DNA of 64,000 bases, taken from the NCBI GenBank assembly GCA_023014365.1, contig JAEBUN010000003.1, positions 2,294,001 to 2,358,000 of the forward strand. Reading direction: 5' to 3'. Position numbers and translations under genes: made by a program. Source of the stretch: Lepiota brunneoincarnata. Taxonomy: Eukaryota > Basidiomycota > Agaricomycetes > Agaricales > Agaricaceae. Below are positions 20,938 to 31,733 of the stretch, one piece after another; the stretch's first letter is position 1, and each line of letters opens with the position of its first letter. The notes beneath the pieces are model-generated. The model did no database searches, was not told where the DNA came from, and saw only the letters and a program-made list of their open reading frames with translations.

Positions 20938-21432
20938 TCAGCTCCCCAAGCTTTGAGCGGGTAGAGGTGGCAGTTCTTTCAGGTGGTGGTTGTTTAGGTA
21001 GGGATTGAAGAACTGATGCTGGGGGTGCTGGGTATCCTGGGTCTTCTGTTCGACGTTGAACTCTCTCGGTAGGTTGTGTAGGGTACGGTGCGGAACCAGA
21101 GGGTGAACGAGTGAGGGGTATAGGTTTTGTTTTCTTTTTAGGGTCCGTGGTGGAGGGGGTGTGAAGTCGGGTTCGGAGTCGGTTGTCGACCAGTCAGAAC
21201 TGTTGGATTCTTTGTAGTCGGTGGCAAGGGGGTCGTTTCGGTTTGTAGACAGGGTGAAGAGGGAAGAAGTCGAAGGTGAAGGTGAGGGTGAATAAACAAC
21301 GCTTGCAGGTGCGTTATCCCAATCGACGCTTGAAGGTGCGGATGACCTGTATACAACGCTTACGGGTGCGTTATCCCAATCAACACTTAAAGGTGTGGAT
21401 GACCTATCAACGCTTTCGGTGCATCTGACCAA
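20938..21432 (-). CDS. B Gag N-terminal region, upstream frame (164 aa)
   Basis: ATG 21432. It opens with a 19-residue unit repeated twice (SVDWDNAPVSVVY / SVDWDNAPASVVY), encoded by a 57-bp tandem repeat at about 21285-21415. It continues Ser/Asp-rich to SDWSTTDSEPDF. From about 21190 the other frame, containing a lysine patch PKKKTKP, is open into gag proper. A single indel in the C5 run near 21170 would fuse the two into one long Gag. It is read here as the broken Gag N-terminus; a separate leader ORF is possible. Confidence 0.45.
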   Translation of the reverse strand: MVRCTESVDRSSTPLSVDWDNAPVSVVYRSSAPSSVDWDNAPASVVYSPSPSPSTSSLFTLSTNRNDPLATDYKESNSSDWSTTDSEPDFTPPPPRTLKRKQNLYPSLVHPLVPHRTLHNLPREFNVEQKTQDTQHPQHQFFNPYLNNHHLKELPPLPAQSLGS

Positions 21433-21608
21433 GGGTGCAGAGGGTATGGTGGCCTGCTCTACGGGGGTGTATCACCGGACAGCAACAAGGCATGTTGTCA
21501 GATACGGTTGGCACTCGGATAGCGATAAAGCGTATCGTCTGCCGGTGTGGAAGGGTAGCGACAAGGCATACCGATACCACGGGGTGTACAATGGAGGTTG
21601 TCCAAAGG

Positions 21609-21619
21609 AAGCTTTAATC
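21609..21619 (-). promoter_or_regulatory. B primer-binding site (self-priming type)
   Basis: GATTAAAGCTT on the minus strand, three bases inside the 5' LTR end. It is the exact complement of an 11-nt LTR leader segment at 21793-21803. Eleven nt is the length reported for Tf1. Confidence 0.55.
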
Positions 21620-21622
21620 TAA

Positions 21623-22320
21623 TGTTATGATCCGTGCTCCTTCTGTATCCGAGGATAACTGGAGACGGCCTTCAATCACTCTACAAGGTGTCTGAGACGG
21701 TTGGCCTTATAGAGCTTAGTGGATTGCGCTCAATGAGATAACGAGGGAAGACGCCAAGTTAAGGCAGAGAGGTAAACGACCGCTGTTAACACGATTAAAG
21801 CTTGAGGCTTTAATCTCTACTTGTACAGGCCTTATATACCTATGAGGTGCTATATACTCGTTATAGGTTACTTGGCTGTTCTACTGGTCGTGCGCAGTCC
21901 TGACCATGATGCACATCCTGGCTGATGGCATCCTAGCGTTATTTATCTTACAATGAGTCAGTACTCTCGCTACTGCTGTGCGATGTTCCATCGCTTTCCT
22001 CTGACTCATAATCTTCTTCTCCCGATTGTATCTCCATGGAGTCTTCTTCGTTCTCGCTCTCCATTCTCTCAGTGCTTCCATCCGTATCGGAGGTTGGGTC
22101 GGTTGATCCATGGTTATCTTCCTCGTCCTCGGGGTATTCCAATATATCCTCCAAGGTTATCTCCATTCCTGCTTCTCTTGCCAGGTCCTGCATGGCGGTA
22201 TAATATTCCCCTTCCTCGTCTTCGTATTCTTGTGCCCGTAGTTGGTCTGTAGTCTCCTGTACCCATCTTGTAAAGTCGAACAATAATTCTTGTTCCTCCC
22301 GGTCTGGACTGTTCATAACA
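21623..22320 (-). repeat. B 5' LTR
   Basis: Near-identical to the other LTR. It also contains the stand-alone 122-codon acidic ORF (22316-21948, MNSPDREEQELLFDF...) that forms the end of ORF3b downstream. Here it has its own ATG and lies upstream of the LTR TATA box. Confidence 0.93.
21793..21840 (-). promoter_or_regulatory. B LTR TATA box and leader hairpin
   Basis: GGTATATAAG at 21840-21831, then a perfect 9-bp hairpin GATTAAAGC-CTCAA-GCTTTAATC (21815-21793). The 3' arm of the hairpin is the segment complementary to the primer-binding site. Confidence 0.55.
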
Positions 22321-23306
22321 CAGAGCCTTTATGACTAAATTGGAACACACTTCAATTTCAGAATACAACCCACAACTCTGGTACAACTATACCCACCACG
22401 TACGACAGACTAAGGCTCTCATTACTGTGTACAATACGCAACGTGCCTGGGCAGAATCACTTGAGCAACTTCTCCACTCAAGATCGGGCCTCATGTCTGA
22501 GGTGTTGAAGAACCTACCCAAATGAGATGAGGTACATACCTCGCAGCCCCCCACCGCAACCATCCCCACCACTACCATGACAACCACTGCCGCAATCATC
22601 ACCACCGTCCCCAACAAGGGAAGAAAGCCCACCAGTATCAGAAATCCCTTCAGACTTCTCACCCCCACCAAGGACGCCACCCACACTGTCGCCAGTAACA
22701 ACGTCCCGATTCGGAACTCCCCCAATCCTGTTCACTCACAAACCAACCCCCGAACCACCAACAGATCAGTCTGTATCCAATGCAGGCACACAGGACACTG
22801 GGCCATGGATTGCCCCCAATTTGCTTGCCTCAGATGCAAGCAATATGCCCCAGGACATTACTCATATGACTGCATCAAGTATAGATGCCCCCATTGCGCT
22901 GTCTTCCAATCGCGCCATAAACGGACCGAATGCCCAAGTCGAAAGACTTGACATGCCCCCTACTCCAGAAATCCAACAACCCGTTCCTCGACCACTCCCA
23001 CAACTCATCATAGATACATTGACCTCACTCACGATGACTACTATGAGGAATGCTACAACGATGTGGCTGAATCAAACATTACAGGAGAACCATGCGGTTC
23101 CTTCTGAAGAATACCCAATTACCCCACCAGAGGAAAGAATAGAGAGTCCCCATTTCAGATGCCTACTATACGACATCTTCTATCCAGGACAACCCCCATC
23201 CCCAGAAACCGCCACTATACTCGATCTCCACAGAACTCCCACTCCCACCTTCTCTCCAGTCATTCCCCCCAGACCAGACTCTACCGACCAAACTCAGATC
23301 AAATAA
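22321..23306 (+). pseudogene. A1 ORF3a/ORF3b, 3' part
   Basis: Continues after the B element; the duplicated CAGAG is 22321-22325. The ORF3a frame carries zinc-knuckle motifs (CIQCRHTGHWAMDC, CKQYAPGHYSYDC, CPHC..H..TEC) and ends at 22951. The ORF3b frame overlaps it and runs to TAA 23304-23306, ending in a Pro-rich segment (YDIFYPGQPPSPET). Confidence 0.7.
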
Positions 23307-23388
23307 TATGAACCAAACTACTTAGCCAAATACCCGGAAGAAGGAAATTAACCAGTTGTATGGAAAACAACTCTAGAAACGGACCTAA

Positions 23389-23771
23389 TGTTATCAGAAT
23401 TCCATCAGAAGGACAGTTATTTTTAGCTACATTTCCCATGTCACTATGAAACTATCAGTAGTGTACATCAGAAGGATGATTCTTACCACATGCCTCATGT
23501 CTCTTATCTCTGACTCATAGCTACCTTGGTCCAGACTATTATAGTAGGAGTATAGCCACACTTAGAAGTATATAAGGATACAGTACAATACCTTGTATCC
23601 TTATCTTAGTGTTATAAAGTTCTTGCCTCCTATACCTCTTTGCCATAACTGGCTGGACTTATAGTGCTCCATCATCTCCAAGTCACGCTTAGTAGGACAG
23701 GACCAAGTCTGTATAGACATCCTGTGTCAAACTCCGTGCTACTCAAGAGCGAACCCCTAACCTGGGTAACA
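23389..23771 (+). repeat. A1 3' LTR
   Basis: 383 bp, matches 6706-7088 with few differences. Preceded by a weak purine stretch (GGAAAACAACTCTAGAAACG) as polypurine tract candidate. Confidence 0.92.
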
Positions 23772-23970
23772 TGTCGCTGATATTGGAACTCCTAGAATGA
23801 TGCTCCTAAATGATGAGGAGACAATAAAATGATGAAGCTGAAGGCTTGTTTCAGGTATACCCATAAGTTAATTGTATATTGTTATAAAAACTTGTCTGTA
23901 AATTACATGGGAGGCAAGAAACTGCTTGCCTATTTCCCCCCCCTGATTGTATGGTTGATTAGGATAGGAA

Positions 23971-23976
23971 TATAAA
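23971..23976 (+). promoter_or_regulatory. TATA box in C LTR
   Basis: TATAAA in an AT-rich context after a run of C; the best core-promoter candidate of the C LTR. Confidence 0.45.
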
Positions 23977-24235
23977 GCAATTTTACGCGATTTTCTTCGG
24001 TCATAAGACCACCAGAGACTTAAAGAGTTATACTCTTTAAAACCAGACCCTTTGAAATGATTGAGATATTGACAGACCCTTCTGCTTGACTCGAGAACTG
24101 AATACGAGTTGCTACGCCTCTTTGGTTCTTAAGTAGAAAAGTTCACTAACTTCCGTTTCTTTGGGTTCCTCTTAGAGGCCTTGCCTCAGAAGTATACCAT
24201 TGAATTGTAGAGCTGTTTAATTGAGAAGCAAACAT

Positions 24236-24600
24236 AGTATGCTAGGGCCCATTGAAAACGCTGTCCACTAGGTCTATCTAGTTTAAAGATACTTACTGCA
24301 GGAGCTCGCTAGAAGCCTGTCTCGCTGAGTAGTCGAAAAGTTTTATTGCCTTGTTCAGAAGCTGTAGTACACTAGGGCCTGTTAAATAATGCTGTCCGCT
24401 AGGCCTACTAGCTTAAAGACACTTACTGCAGGAGCTTGTCAAAAGCCTGTCTCGCTGGGTAGTGTAAATTTACAGTATTGTCAAGAGAAAAGGATGTAGT
24501 ATGCTAGGGCCCATTAGAACACGTTGTCTGCTAGGTCTATGGAGGTTCACTGATTGCGAAAGCTTGCGTTTTGCCTGACTTATCAAATTGTGAAGGTATT
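24236..24600 (+). repeat. Three degenerate ~131-bp tandem repeats in C LTR
   Basis: Units start at 24236, 24366 and 24498, each opening AGTA(T/C)(G/A)CTAGGGCC and sharing CTGTCC(A/G)CTAGG and ACTTACTGCAGGAGCT blocks. The third unit is the most diverged. They lie downstream of the TATA box, in the transcribed leader. Confidence 0.7.
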
Positions 24601-24744
24601 AGTTAACATATTATATAGTAACAACCGTCAAAGTTCCCATTGTATTCAGATAGAACAACTGCCTGTCTAGTTGGAGACTAAGAGAATAACGTACCAAAAC
24701 CCTAAAAACACTAGAATTGAATATATTTCTGGAGATCTGTGACA

Positions 24745-25100
24745 ACCTCTCCCCCACAAACTTATAAAGTTGGAATTAGTGAACCTGTTAATGAACTTTG
24801 TTTTCAATCTTGTAAAGTAATCCGCTTTTCACCGTACTATGGGTTTACCACCACCATGGGTACAGAGCTGACTGGTGCCAAGTTAACCTCAAGAATGCTC
24901 ATACTATGTGTATGCTCAGTGATGATCACGTTAGGATACCCTGCAGCCTCTATGAATGTCATCCTCAGTTGACCAAGATTACGACAACATACCCATTCAC
25001 AACAGTACACCCTCCCACCCTTCCTGGCTGAGGCTTCCACAGTGGGTCGATGCAGAACACCTGCCCAAACACTATCCCACCATCCATCTGAATTCTTGAA
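24745..25100. other. Short stretch with no recognised gene
   Basis: Begins just after the inferred C LTR end. Short open frames only; possibly the decayed 5' part of the ORF at 25101. Confidence 0.4.
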
Positions 25101-25673
25101 ATGTCACTGAATTTTGCCTGGGAATTGGGCTACAACTCGAATCTCAAGACTTTATGTATCAGAGCCATGGAACCATGGTCCACGACCCTAGCATCCAATC
25201 CATCCCTGGTATGCCAGAAGGTCAGAGGTATGACACGTGTGTTTGGAAATATCTTTGTGCACCATATCAAGGGTACAAAGCTGGAATTTGAGTTCCCTAA
25301 CGACATCTTAGGGCACTGTAAGGCTATGGGCAGTTCTGCCTGCTTGTGCTCCCTGCTTGTGGAGGGTTTGACCTTGAGGACAGAAGTGGTGACTTTCCGT
25401 GTGGATTCACTGGTGCCGGATCTTTATGTGAGTACTTCATTCAACTTCCATGTATCCTCGCACTTACCAGACTTAAAGGGCTACTTTTTCGAGCTATTGA
25501 AAGACTTTCCAGCTGTTCATGAGCTTAGCATCCAGACTTGGTTGTGTAAAACATCAGTGGATCAAGAGAGGGAATTCACCATTAAATTACGGGAACAACT
25601 CATGGGATTAACTACGATAGAAACCCCCCATGGTATTTGGAACATGGATGGTTTGTCCCCAGTACTTTCATAG
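25101..25673 (+). CDS. Hypothetical protein, 190 aa
   Basis: Unrecognised. Soluble, with alternating leucine-rich stretches (LPDLKGYFFELLKDF, VHELSIQTWLCKT) that resemble leucine-rich repeats of fungal F-box-like proteins, but too weakly to assign. No clear promoter or intron. It may be a captured or decayed host gene fragment between the C LTR and the transposase. Confidence 0.3.
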   Translation: MSLNFAWELGYNSNLKTLCIRAMEPWSTTLASNPSLVCQKVRGMTRVFGNIFVHHIKGTKLEFEFPNDILGHCKAMGSSACLCSLLVEGLTLRTEVVTFRVDSLVPDLYVSTSFNFHVSSHLPDLKGYFFELLKDFPAVHELSIQTWLCKTSVDQEREFTIKLREQLMGLTTIETPHGIWNMDGLSPVLS

Positions 25674-27533
25674 TAGTATACAAGCTTCCCTTAATCCAGC
25701 TGAGCCTAGCATCTCCCAGTGTCCTAGATAGTGTTGTACCAATATAATGCATGTAATGACATGGATGGTACCCCATTGTATGAAGTGACAGAATGTGTCC
25801 TTGTAAGGCGATAAATGATGACTGTGTGGTGAACCAGCAACAGCCACTATGAAGGGATTCTGTGCCTGGAACTTCCAGTACACAATGAGCAGGTGGACAG
25901 TTAAAGTGAGTGGAGCAGGTGGACAACTTACAAATTGTGTTATCACAGTTGCCATAAGCACTAATGGCAACTGATATGAGGCATTTACTGCAGCTGGCTT
26001 TGTGGTAAACAGAACAGGCAAGTAGATTGAGGGCGAGAAAGGGCAAAGAAAGAGAGGAGAGTATGAGAATACCCAGTAACACAGGTCGAAGGCAGCAAGG
26101 TTAATACTCTGGACGTTGGCAGCAACCCTAGAATTTGAATTTTGCTCCATGAATGGGCTACAGGCAGCCAAGGGGCAGAGATGGGCTTACATGTCAGGGA
26201 AAAACCTGAAGATAATCACCCACTCAGGAAGGGAAGGAATTCCAAAGGAGCAGGGATAGGCTTACATGTGGGAAAAAATTGATGACAATCGCCCACTCAG
26301 GGGAAAAGGGAGCAGGCAGGCGCTGTTTGTAACTTTCACTCTAGAGGTGTCACCTCTGAGAGTGAGTGGTCATATATTTGAGCATTCTACACGTCAGAGA
26401 TAGTGATTCTTGCATCATTAACCAAACCATACCTCCGGCAGCAACCAGCCTGTTGAAGGAGGACATGCTCTTCAAGGTCCAAAGGTTCATGCAGCAGAGC
26501 AGAGCCAGCATTCTTGGGCCATATCCCGGTGTGTTTGTAGCACCATATAACCTGCTAGCATGTCAATTCCCATGAACTCAGGTGGATTTGCTCCTGCATG
26601 CATAGATTGTTTCCATCGATAAGGTAGACTGCAGACCCCTTGGACAATTGACTGTGTGGTTAAACCAGCAACAGTTTATTAGGGAATAGGTGCCTGGATA
26701 GTCCAGTTCACCATGGGGACCAACTTTGAGCCAGGAAAGCCTGAGCAGGTTGAACTTGCTCCTGTTTGGTGTCATTGTGGTAGGGTGTGTATTGTCATGT
26801 TTATCACCCCACACACCTGCTCTGAATCTTCACCATCCCATCCCACTGTAGCACTCCAAACAACAGTGTCTTGGACTATCCGAACACTGCCATTTCACAT
26901 ATGAGGAAGATTTTGTGTGTTGGACTATCCAAACACATCATCTTGTCTTATTCATGATGACTGGGGAAGGTGTGCTCAAGGGAGCCATTTTCATCTGGGA
27001 TGGTTGGCAGTGGGTGTGGATGAAACAAAAGTATCTGTGAGTATGGTGTGTTGGGTACACAAACAAACCACTGACTACACCCCCTGCAGCAAATGCAAGA
27101 TAGTCCTATCCTCCCACTGAATATCATTATTGTGGCCTTGGCTTTTTCATATATGGGTCTTTCCATTCCTTCCTTGTTCTATAGTAATGCATATAATGGC
27201 AATATTGGTCTTTTGCCAAGTTCAGCCATAATAATAATGGTCCCAAAGTACAATGTCTCCAATCTGGAGGACAACCATGCCCAATTGTGGCCATAGGGCT
27301 CACATCCTCCTTTATGAGGGACTGTGGTGATCAACCCTCTATTTTGCAGCATCACCAGTCCTCCCCTGTCATTAGTATTTCCTTCCTATTTGACACATTG
27401 CACCTTCATGGGGAGAGCCAACCCATCAGCCCTCGTCTTGTGCCATTGTAACTGCTGCAGTGGTAAAGCTATTTCTCAATCACTGCACATCCTGCACCTA
27501 GAAGCTCAGGAGCTATCAGGCTGATCGGTGACA
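25674..27533. other. Region without recognised genes, low-level repeats
   Basis: Several short ORFs on both strands, none convincing. It contains a dispersed ~70-bp duplication (25819-25892 and 26649-26716, both opening TGACTGTGTGGT), a 71-bp tandem pair near 26190, and a short repeat of TTGGACTATCC (about 26870 and 26919). It may be the 5' part of the Tnp2 element. Confidence 0.4.
26188..26312 (+). repeat. Imperfect tandem pair, ~70-bp unit
   Basis: Two adjacent copies share GGCTTACATGT...GGGAAAAA, GA(A/C)AATC(A/G)CCCACTCAGG and GGAGCAGG blocks. Confidence 0.6.
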
Positions 27534-30500
27534 ATGAATCCCTCCCACTCATCTCCAACCAACCCTCGGGACCCTTCCATGATGGATCCAACACATTTCT
27601 CGCAGTTGCTAGCACTTCATCAGTCGACCAACACAAGAATCAGCTCTCTCAAGTGTGAGTTAAAGCACTGGGGCAGGTGTCCACCATCAACAGTGTCACC
27701 ACAACTTCACCTGAAACCAGACCCATATTTGTACCTCCAAAGTGAGCAAGAATATTTGGAAGATCTAGAATGTCAACTCCAACATTCTCCTCACCATTGA
27801 AGACCTGACTGCAAGCTGGTGATTGAGGCTTGCTTGGAGATTGTTTGAGAGGCACGATCATTAGTGGCGTCTCATCTGGAGAGTTTGAAGCAGTCAACTC
27901 AACATAAGTTGAACATGTGTAACATCTATAACACCGGTGAGTCTTACGGTTCTTGGAGGCAGGATTTGGTTATACTTAGATGACTTTCAGCCCATCATTT
28001 CAACCACCCTCTCACCAAAGCGGACCCAATCATTGCCATTGTCTTCTTCATGGCCATTGTGCTACACCTTTTGGTGGCATGCTCCTGATCTGTGGCAAAT
28101 TTTTGCCTACAAATGGTGAAGCTTGCAATGAAAGCTTCATGCACTGACAAGGGTCAGATCAATGTAATTGAGAGCATTCCATGCGATGTTTGAACTGTCT
28201 GCAAGATGCTTCCTCTTGATCCTGTTGTCACCACATATGCTGCCTGTCCCTCATGCCATTCACTCTATCTGCCAATCTCCCAAGATGGTATCAGTGTATA
28301 TCCCTCTCGATGCACTTCCGTCCGTTTCCCTGAACAGCTGACCTGTGATGCACGACTTTGCAAGCTGGGTGTCAAGGATGGAACCAGTATCAGGGTTCCA
28401 ATATGTCCATATGCAATGCAGAGCTTCACTGTGTTCCTGGGAGAGTTATATTCCTGCCCAGGGATCAAAGCTGCCATTTGTTCAACAAACCAGGGATTAT
28501 GGGAGGATTCTGTTGTATGGGACATCAACCAGAGTCAAGCGGTTTGAGAGTTTTGGGACTTGGAGGGCAATATTTTTGTTGATTCAAAGGATGAGATCAG
28601 GACTGTTTGGAGCCTCAGCTATGATGGTTTCAACCCTCCTCATAACAAGGCTGCAGGCAAATCAACATCTTCTGGAGTTCTCATGATGATCTGCCTAAGC
28701 CTCCTGCCAGAACTTTGTCACAAACCAGAGAATATCTACCTCATCAGTATCATCCTTGGTCCCAAGCAACCCGCTGCCGATGGCCTGAACCCATACCTCG
28801 TGCCTCTGATTGACACTCTCACAACTTGCTTTTGTGAAGGCACATGGTTCACTAAGACTTACAAGTGCCCGGCTGGCCAAAGATCATGAGAAGCTGTGAT
28901 CCTTAGTGTCAATGACCTGCCTGGTTCCCGCAAAATTACTGGATGTGCTGGTTACTCTGCAACTCACTTTTGTTCTTTGTGCTATCTGCCAAAGGACGAC
29001 ATAAACAACATTGATTGCACCACTGATGCTGGGAAGCCTATTACAATTGAAGAGTATTGCAAGGCTGTGAAGTCTTGGCGCGATGCCCCTAGCAAATCCC
29101 GCTGTGCAAAGCTCTACAAGAAGAATGGTATTCATTGGTCCGAATTTCTTCACTTGCCATATTGGGACCCTGTTCGATATGTCATTATCGATGGTATGCA
29201 CAACCTATTTCTTGGCCTTGTAAGGCACCACTTCCGGGTCATCATTGGCACGCATTGGGAAGACAAGGCCTCTGAAGACGATGAGTTCCACTCATCTCTG
29301 CCTCAGGAAAAGGACCTACAGAAGGGCCACCAACTTCTCACACAGAATCCGAGTATTGCAAAGCTCTGCCACCTTTCTGTTGCTGTGCTGCAGGTGTTGT
29401 GCAAGGACCATCATGTACTCAATCAAGTACCTAGTTGCCAGCCAAAAAAGATGGACTATATTTCAACATTACTTGTAAGCATAATATCCGTCATGCCCTT
29501 TTATTGTCTAATGCAGACCCAGGCCCCTGGAAGTAAAGAGTCATCACCCACTGTAACTCCAGAATCTCACATAATCAACAGGGACCTTGCACAAATATCT
29601 GCCAATGAGGAAATTGATATGCTGGATACCCCAGCCCCTCTCCTGAATACACCAGAGCTCCAGCAAATTCACAGTGATATACAATCCACAAGCCAACCCA
29701 CCTGGAAGACAAGTCTGCCACATAAATTTGGCACCCCTGCACAAGGGAAGCTGAAAGCTGATGAATGGAGAGCATCCATTGAGTTCAACCTCCCAGTGTC
29801 ACTACTAAAGCTATGGGCCACCAGCCCAGATGAGCAGGATGATCTCACGAACAAGGACTTACTCGCAGCCATCCACAGTACCATACTCCTTTCCATAGCC
29901 ATCAGCTACACAACCTCCCATTCCACCACCGCCTTCCATGCCAACCAATACCTCCGCTTTATGACCACCTATATTGTATCAATGTGTCAGCTTCGTCCTG
30001 ACATAAATCTCCATCCTATTCATCACAACACCCTTCACCTGGATCAATTTTTGCGTCTTTTTGGCCCCATCCATGGATGGTGGATGTTTCCCTTTGAGCG
30101 ACTCATTGGTATGCTCCAGAATCTAAATACCAATTTCAAATCAGGTTTGTTCAATATCCCACTGAAGTTATAAATGCTAAATACCTGTATAGGGGAGCTG
30201 GAGAAGACAATGGTCAAGTCTTTTTGTGCAGCATCCAAGCTGCGAACCCTCTTGCACCGCATTAGAGCCAGGAGCCCTGAGCTTGTTGATCGAGCCATTG
30301 AAATATTCAATTCCTGCTTTCCCTCTAGTGAACTTGGGACTCTCACAAATGATGCCAGGTCACTCTCCTGTATGACATGTACAATTGGTGATGGAAAAGC
30401 AGCCCAGATGGATAAGAAGATTCATACCTATCTTCAACTCTTCAGGCCAATCAATACCTGCCAAATCATTGAATACTCTTGATGTGTTGCAAATGGGAAG

Positions 30501-30965
30501 GAATTTGGTGTATTTTCTGCAACAAGCAGAAACAGTTGTATTTTCTATTGTACTTGGACTGACCAAAAGCTGAAACCAGCACTAATATGCTCTATCTTCA
30601 CTTTTGCAGGAATGGAACCTGGTCAGTTTTATCTCGTCATCCATTGTCACCAACAAGCACAAAATCACCCTATCCTTGACAAATATCCACAGTTTGGTGC
30701 CACCTTTTGGTTGAAAGGAACCAAGAATGAACCTGAAATTCTCTTGAGCTCAAATGTTACAATACATGGTGCCTTTGCTTGTCCATGGGACCATGATACT
30801 TTGATCATGAAACCTGTAATGGAGGTCAGTGACTCTGCTGATGTTCTAACCAGCCCCTTTGCTCATGATTCAAATAGGAAATATGGCATTCTTGACTGCC
30901 CCCCAGTTGAGCTATATCAGGCCTGTCTGCATCACCCATACCCTGTAGCATGTTGGTTCAGTTAG
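27534..30965 (+). pseudogene. Tnp2-type (CACTA/Plavaka) transposase relic
   Basis: DDE transposase of the tnp2 group typical of agaric genomes. Order: N-terminal helical part, zinc-like TTYAACPSCHSLY (about 28215), SLSYDGFNPPHNKAAGKS, CSLCYLPKDDI, WDPVRYVIIDGMHNLFLG (about 29162), FHANQYLRFM, FGPIHGWWMFPFERLIG (about 30057), and a C-terminal domain ending at TAG 30963. One 48-bp intron (30145-30192, GTTTGT..TATAG) joins NTNFKS to GELEKTM. Outside it the whole gene is one frame. Stops at 27798, 27846, 27981, 28086, 28191, 28545, 28887 and 30480 are all TGA, consistent with CGA codons lost to CpG deamination. Terminal inverted repeats were not found. Confidence 0.8.
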
Positions 30966-31733
30966 TGAGGAAGTGTGTAGCGACATGTGTGCTCCTTACC
31001 ATTGTTTCCTCCATTCCCAATACCTGACACCTCCTAGGGGGCAATGTCCACTCTTAGTGCACTTTTTCAGTTGTTTCTCTTAGCTAGTATATTGACTCTC
31101 CTCCGCAATGTATTGTTGGCATGTCCAGATAATTTTATGTGACTTGTAGTATAAAAATGGGTGTCCAACACCCTGATATCCTAGTTGGTAGTCAACCCCC
31201 CATACACACACATGCTCTCTCCCTTTCTATCACTTATTCTCACTGTCTTTTCTGATTCCCTCGTGATCTACACTCTCTTTCCCCCCCTCTCAACCACCTA
31301 CAATAGATCAGAGCCCATGCAATTGATTCACTGATTACACTTGCAATTTCATTTTCTTCCTATTTCATTGATAATACAACCCATCATTCCTCAACCAGAG
31401 TCTGCCACAAGGGGCTTCAAGGACCCTCCAAAGTCACATGCCAGGGTCCCACCGACAAGCTTTAAAGCGACAGCCCAGAAAGGAGCAATGCTGACAAGGA
31501 ACATGCAGTTCTTGGAGGTGAAGATGATGTAGGAAGATCCAGGTTGCTCTTCTGTATGGAAGTGTCATAGATGGGGTGATACTGTTTCTCATTTGAGCTA
31601 GAAATCAACAAGGATGAGGAAAACAGGATGGAAAGAGAGAACCCAATACTCCACGGACCTAAGCCCCTAGACCATTTCGCCGGTCTGACTAATTGTCTGC
31701 CATTTTTGTTGCTAATGACAAACTCATTTTACA
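30966..31733 (+). repeat. D-family LTR with an internal insert
   Basis: Homologous to the LTR at 57334-57778: same order of blocks, including a TATA motif (GTATAAAAATG near 31150), GGACCTAAGCCCCTAGACC (31662), GTCTGACTA and an end in TTTTACA. About 315 bp at 31343-31657 is absent from the other copy and is a separate, unidentified insert. The left end is approximate and no target duplication was found. Confidence 0.6.

Larger units (their letters stand above)
14107..22320 (-). mobile_element. B: full-length chromovirus inserted in A1
   Basis: 8,214 bp with 698-bp LTRs and an exact CAGAG duplication (14102-14106 and 22321-22325). I found only two differences between its LTRs (near 14212 and 14575), so the insertion is very recent. 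Gene order on the minus strand: Gag with long N-terminal extension, pol, ORF3a, ORF3b. It is CpG-rich compared with its host. It nevertheless has a gag frameshift and two pol TGA codons, so it was probably mobilised in trans or decayed fast. Confidence 0.95.
6706..23771 (+). mobile_element. A1: Ty3/gypsy chromovirus with nested insertions
   Basis: Flanked by 383-bp LTRs (6706-7088 and 23389-23771) and a TGTC target duplication (6702-6705 and 23772-23775; ATGTC if the terminal A is shared). Gene order: membrane-segment ORF, gag, pol (protease, RT, RNase H, integrase, chromodomain), ORF3a/3b. It hosts an R solo LTR and the complete B element. Without these and their duplications it is about 8.18 kb, the same size as A3 (8.16 kb). 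Frame breaks in pol make it non-autonomous. Confidence 0.92.
23772..24744 (+). repeat. C-family LTR, second part
   Basis: Continues the LTR begun at 5894. It matches the second copy up to 62272, where that copy is broken by a B element. The first four bases (TGTC) repeat 6702-6705 as the A1 target duplication. The 3' end is placed at GTGACA (24744) by the TG..CA rule only, so it is uncertain. If right, the LTR is about 1.77 kb, unusually long. Confidence 0.6.

Noticed and set aside
24236..24600. CRISPR-like array
   Set aside because: Only three degenerate 131-bp units in an LTR of a eukaryotic element.
25612..26171. Minus-strand ORFs of 156 and 167 aa
   Set aside because: They overlap each other in different frames, have no motif, and cover a repeat.
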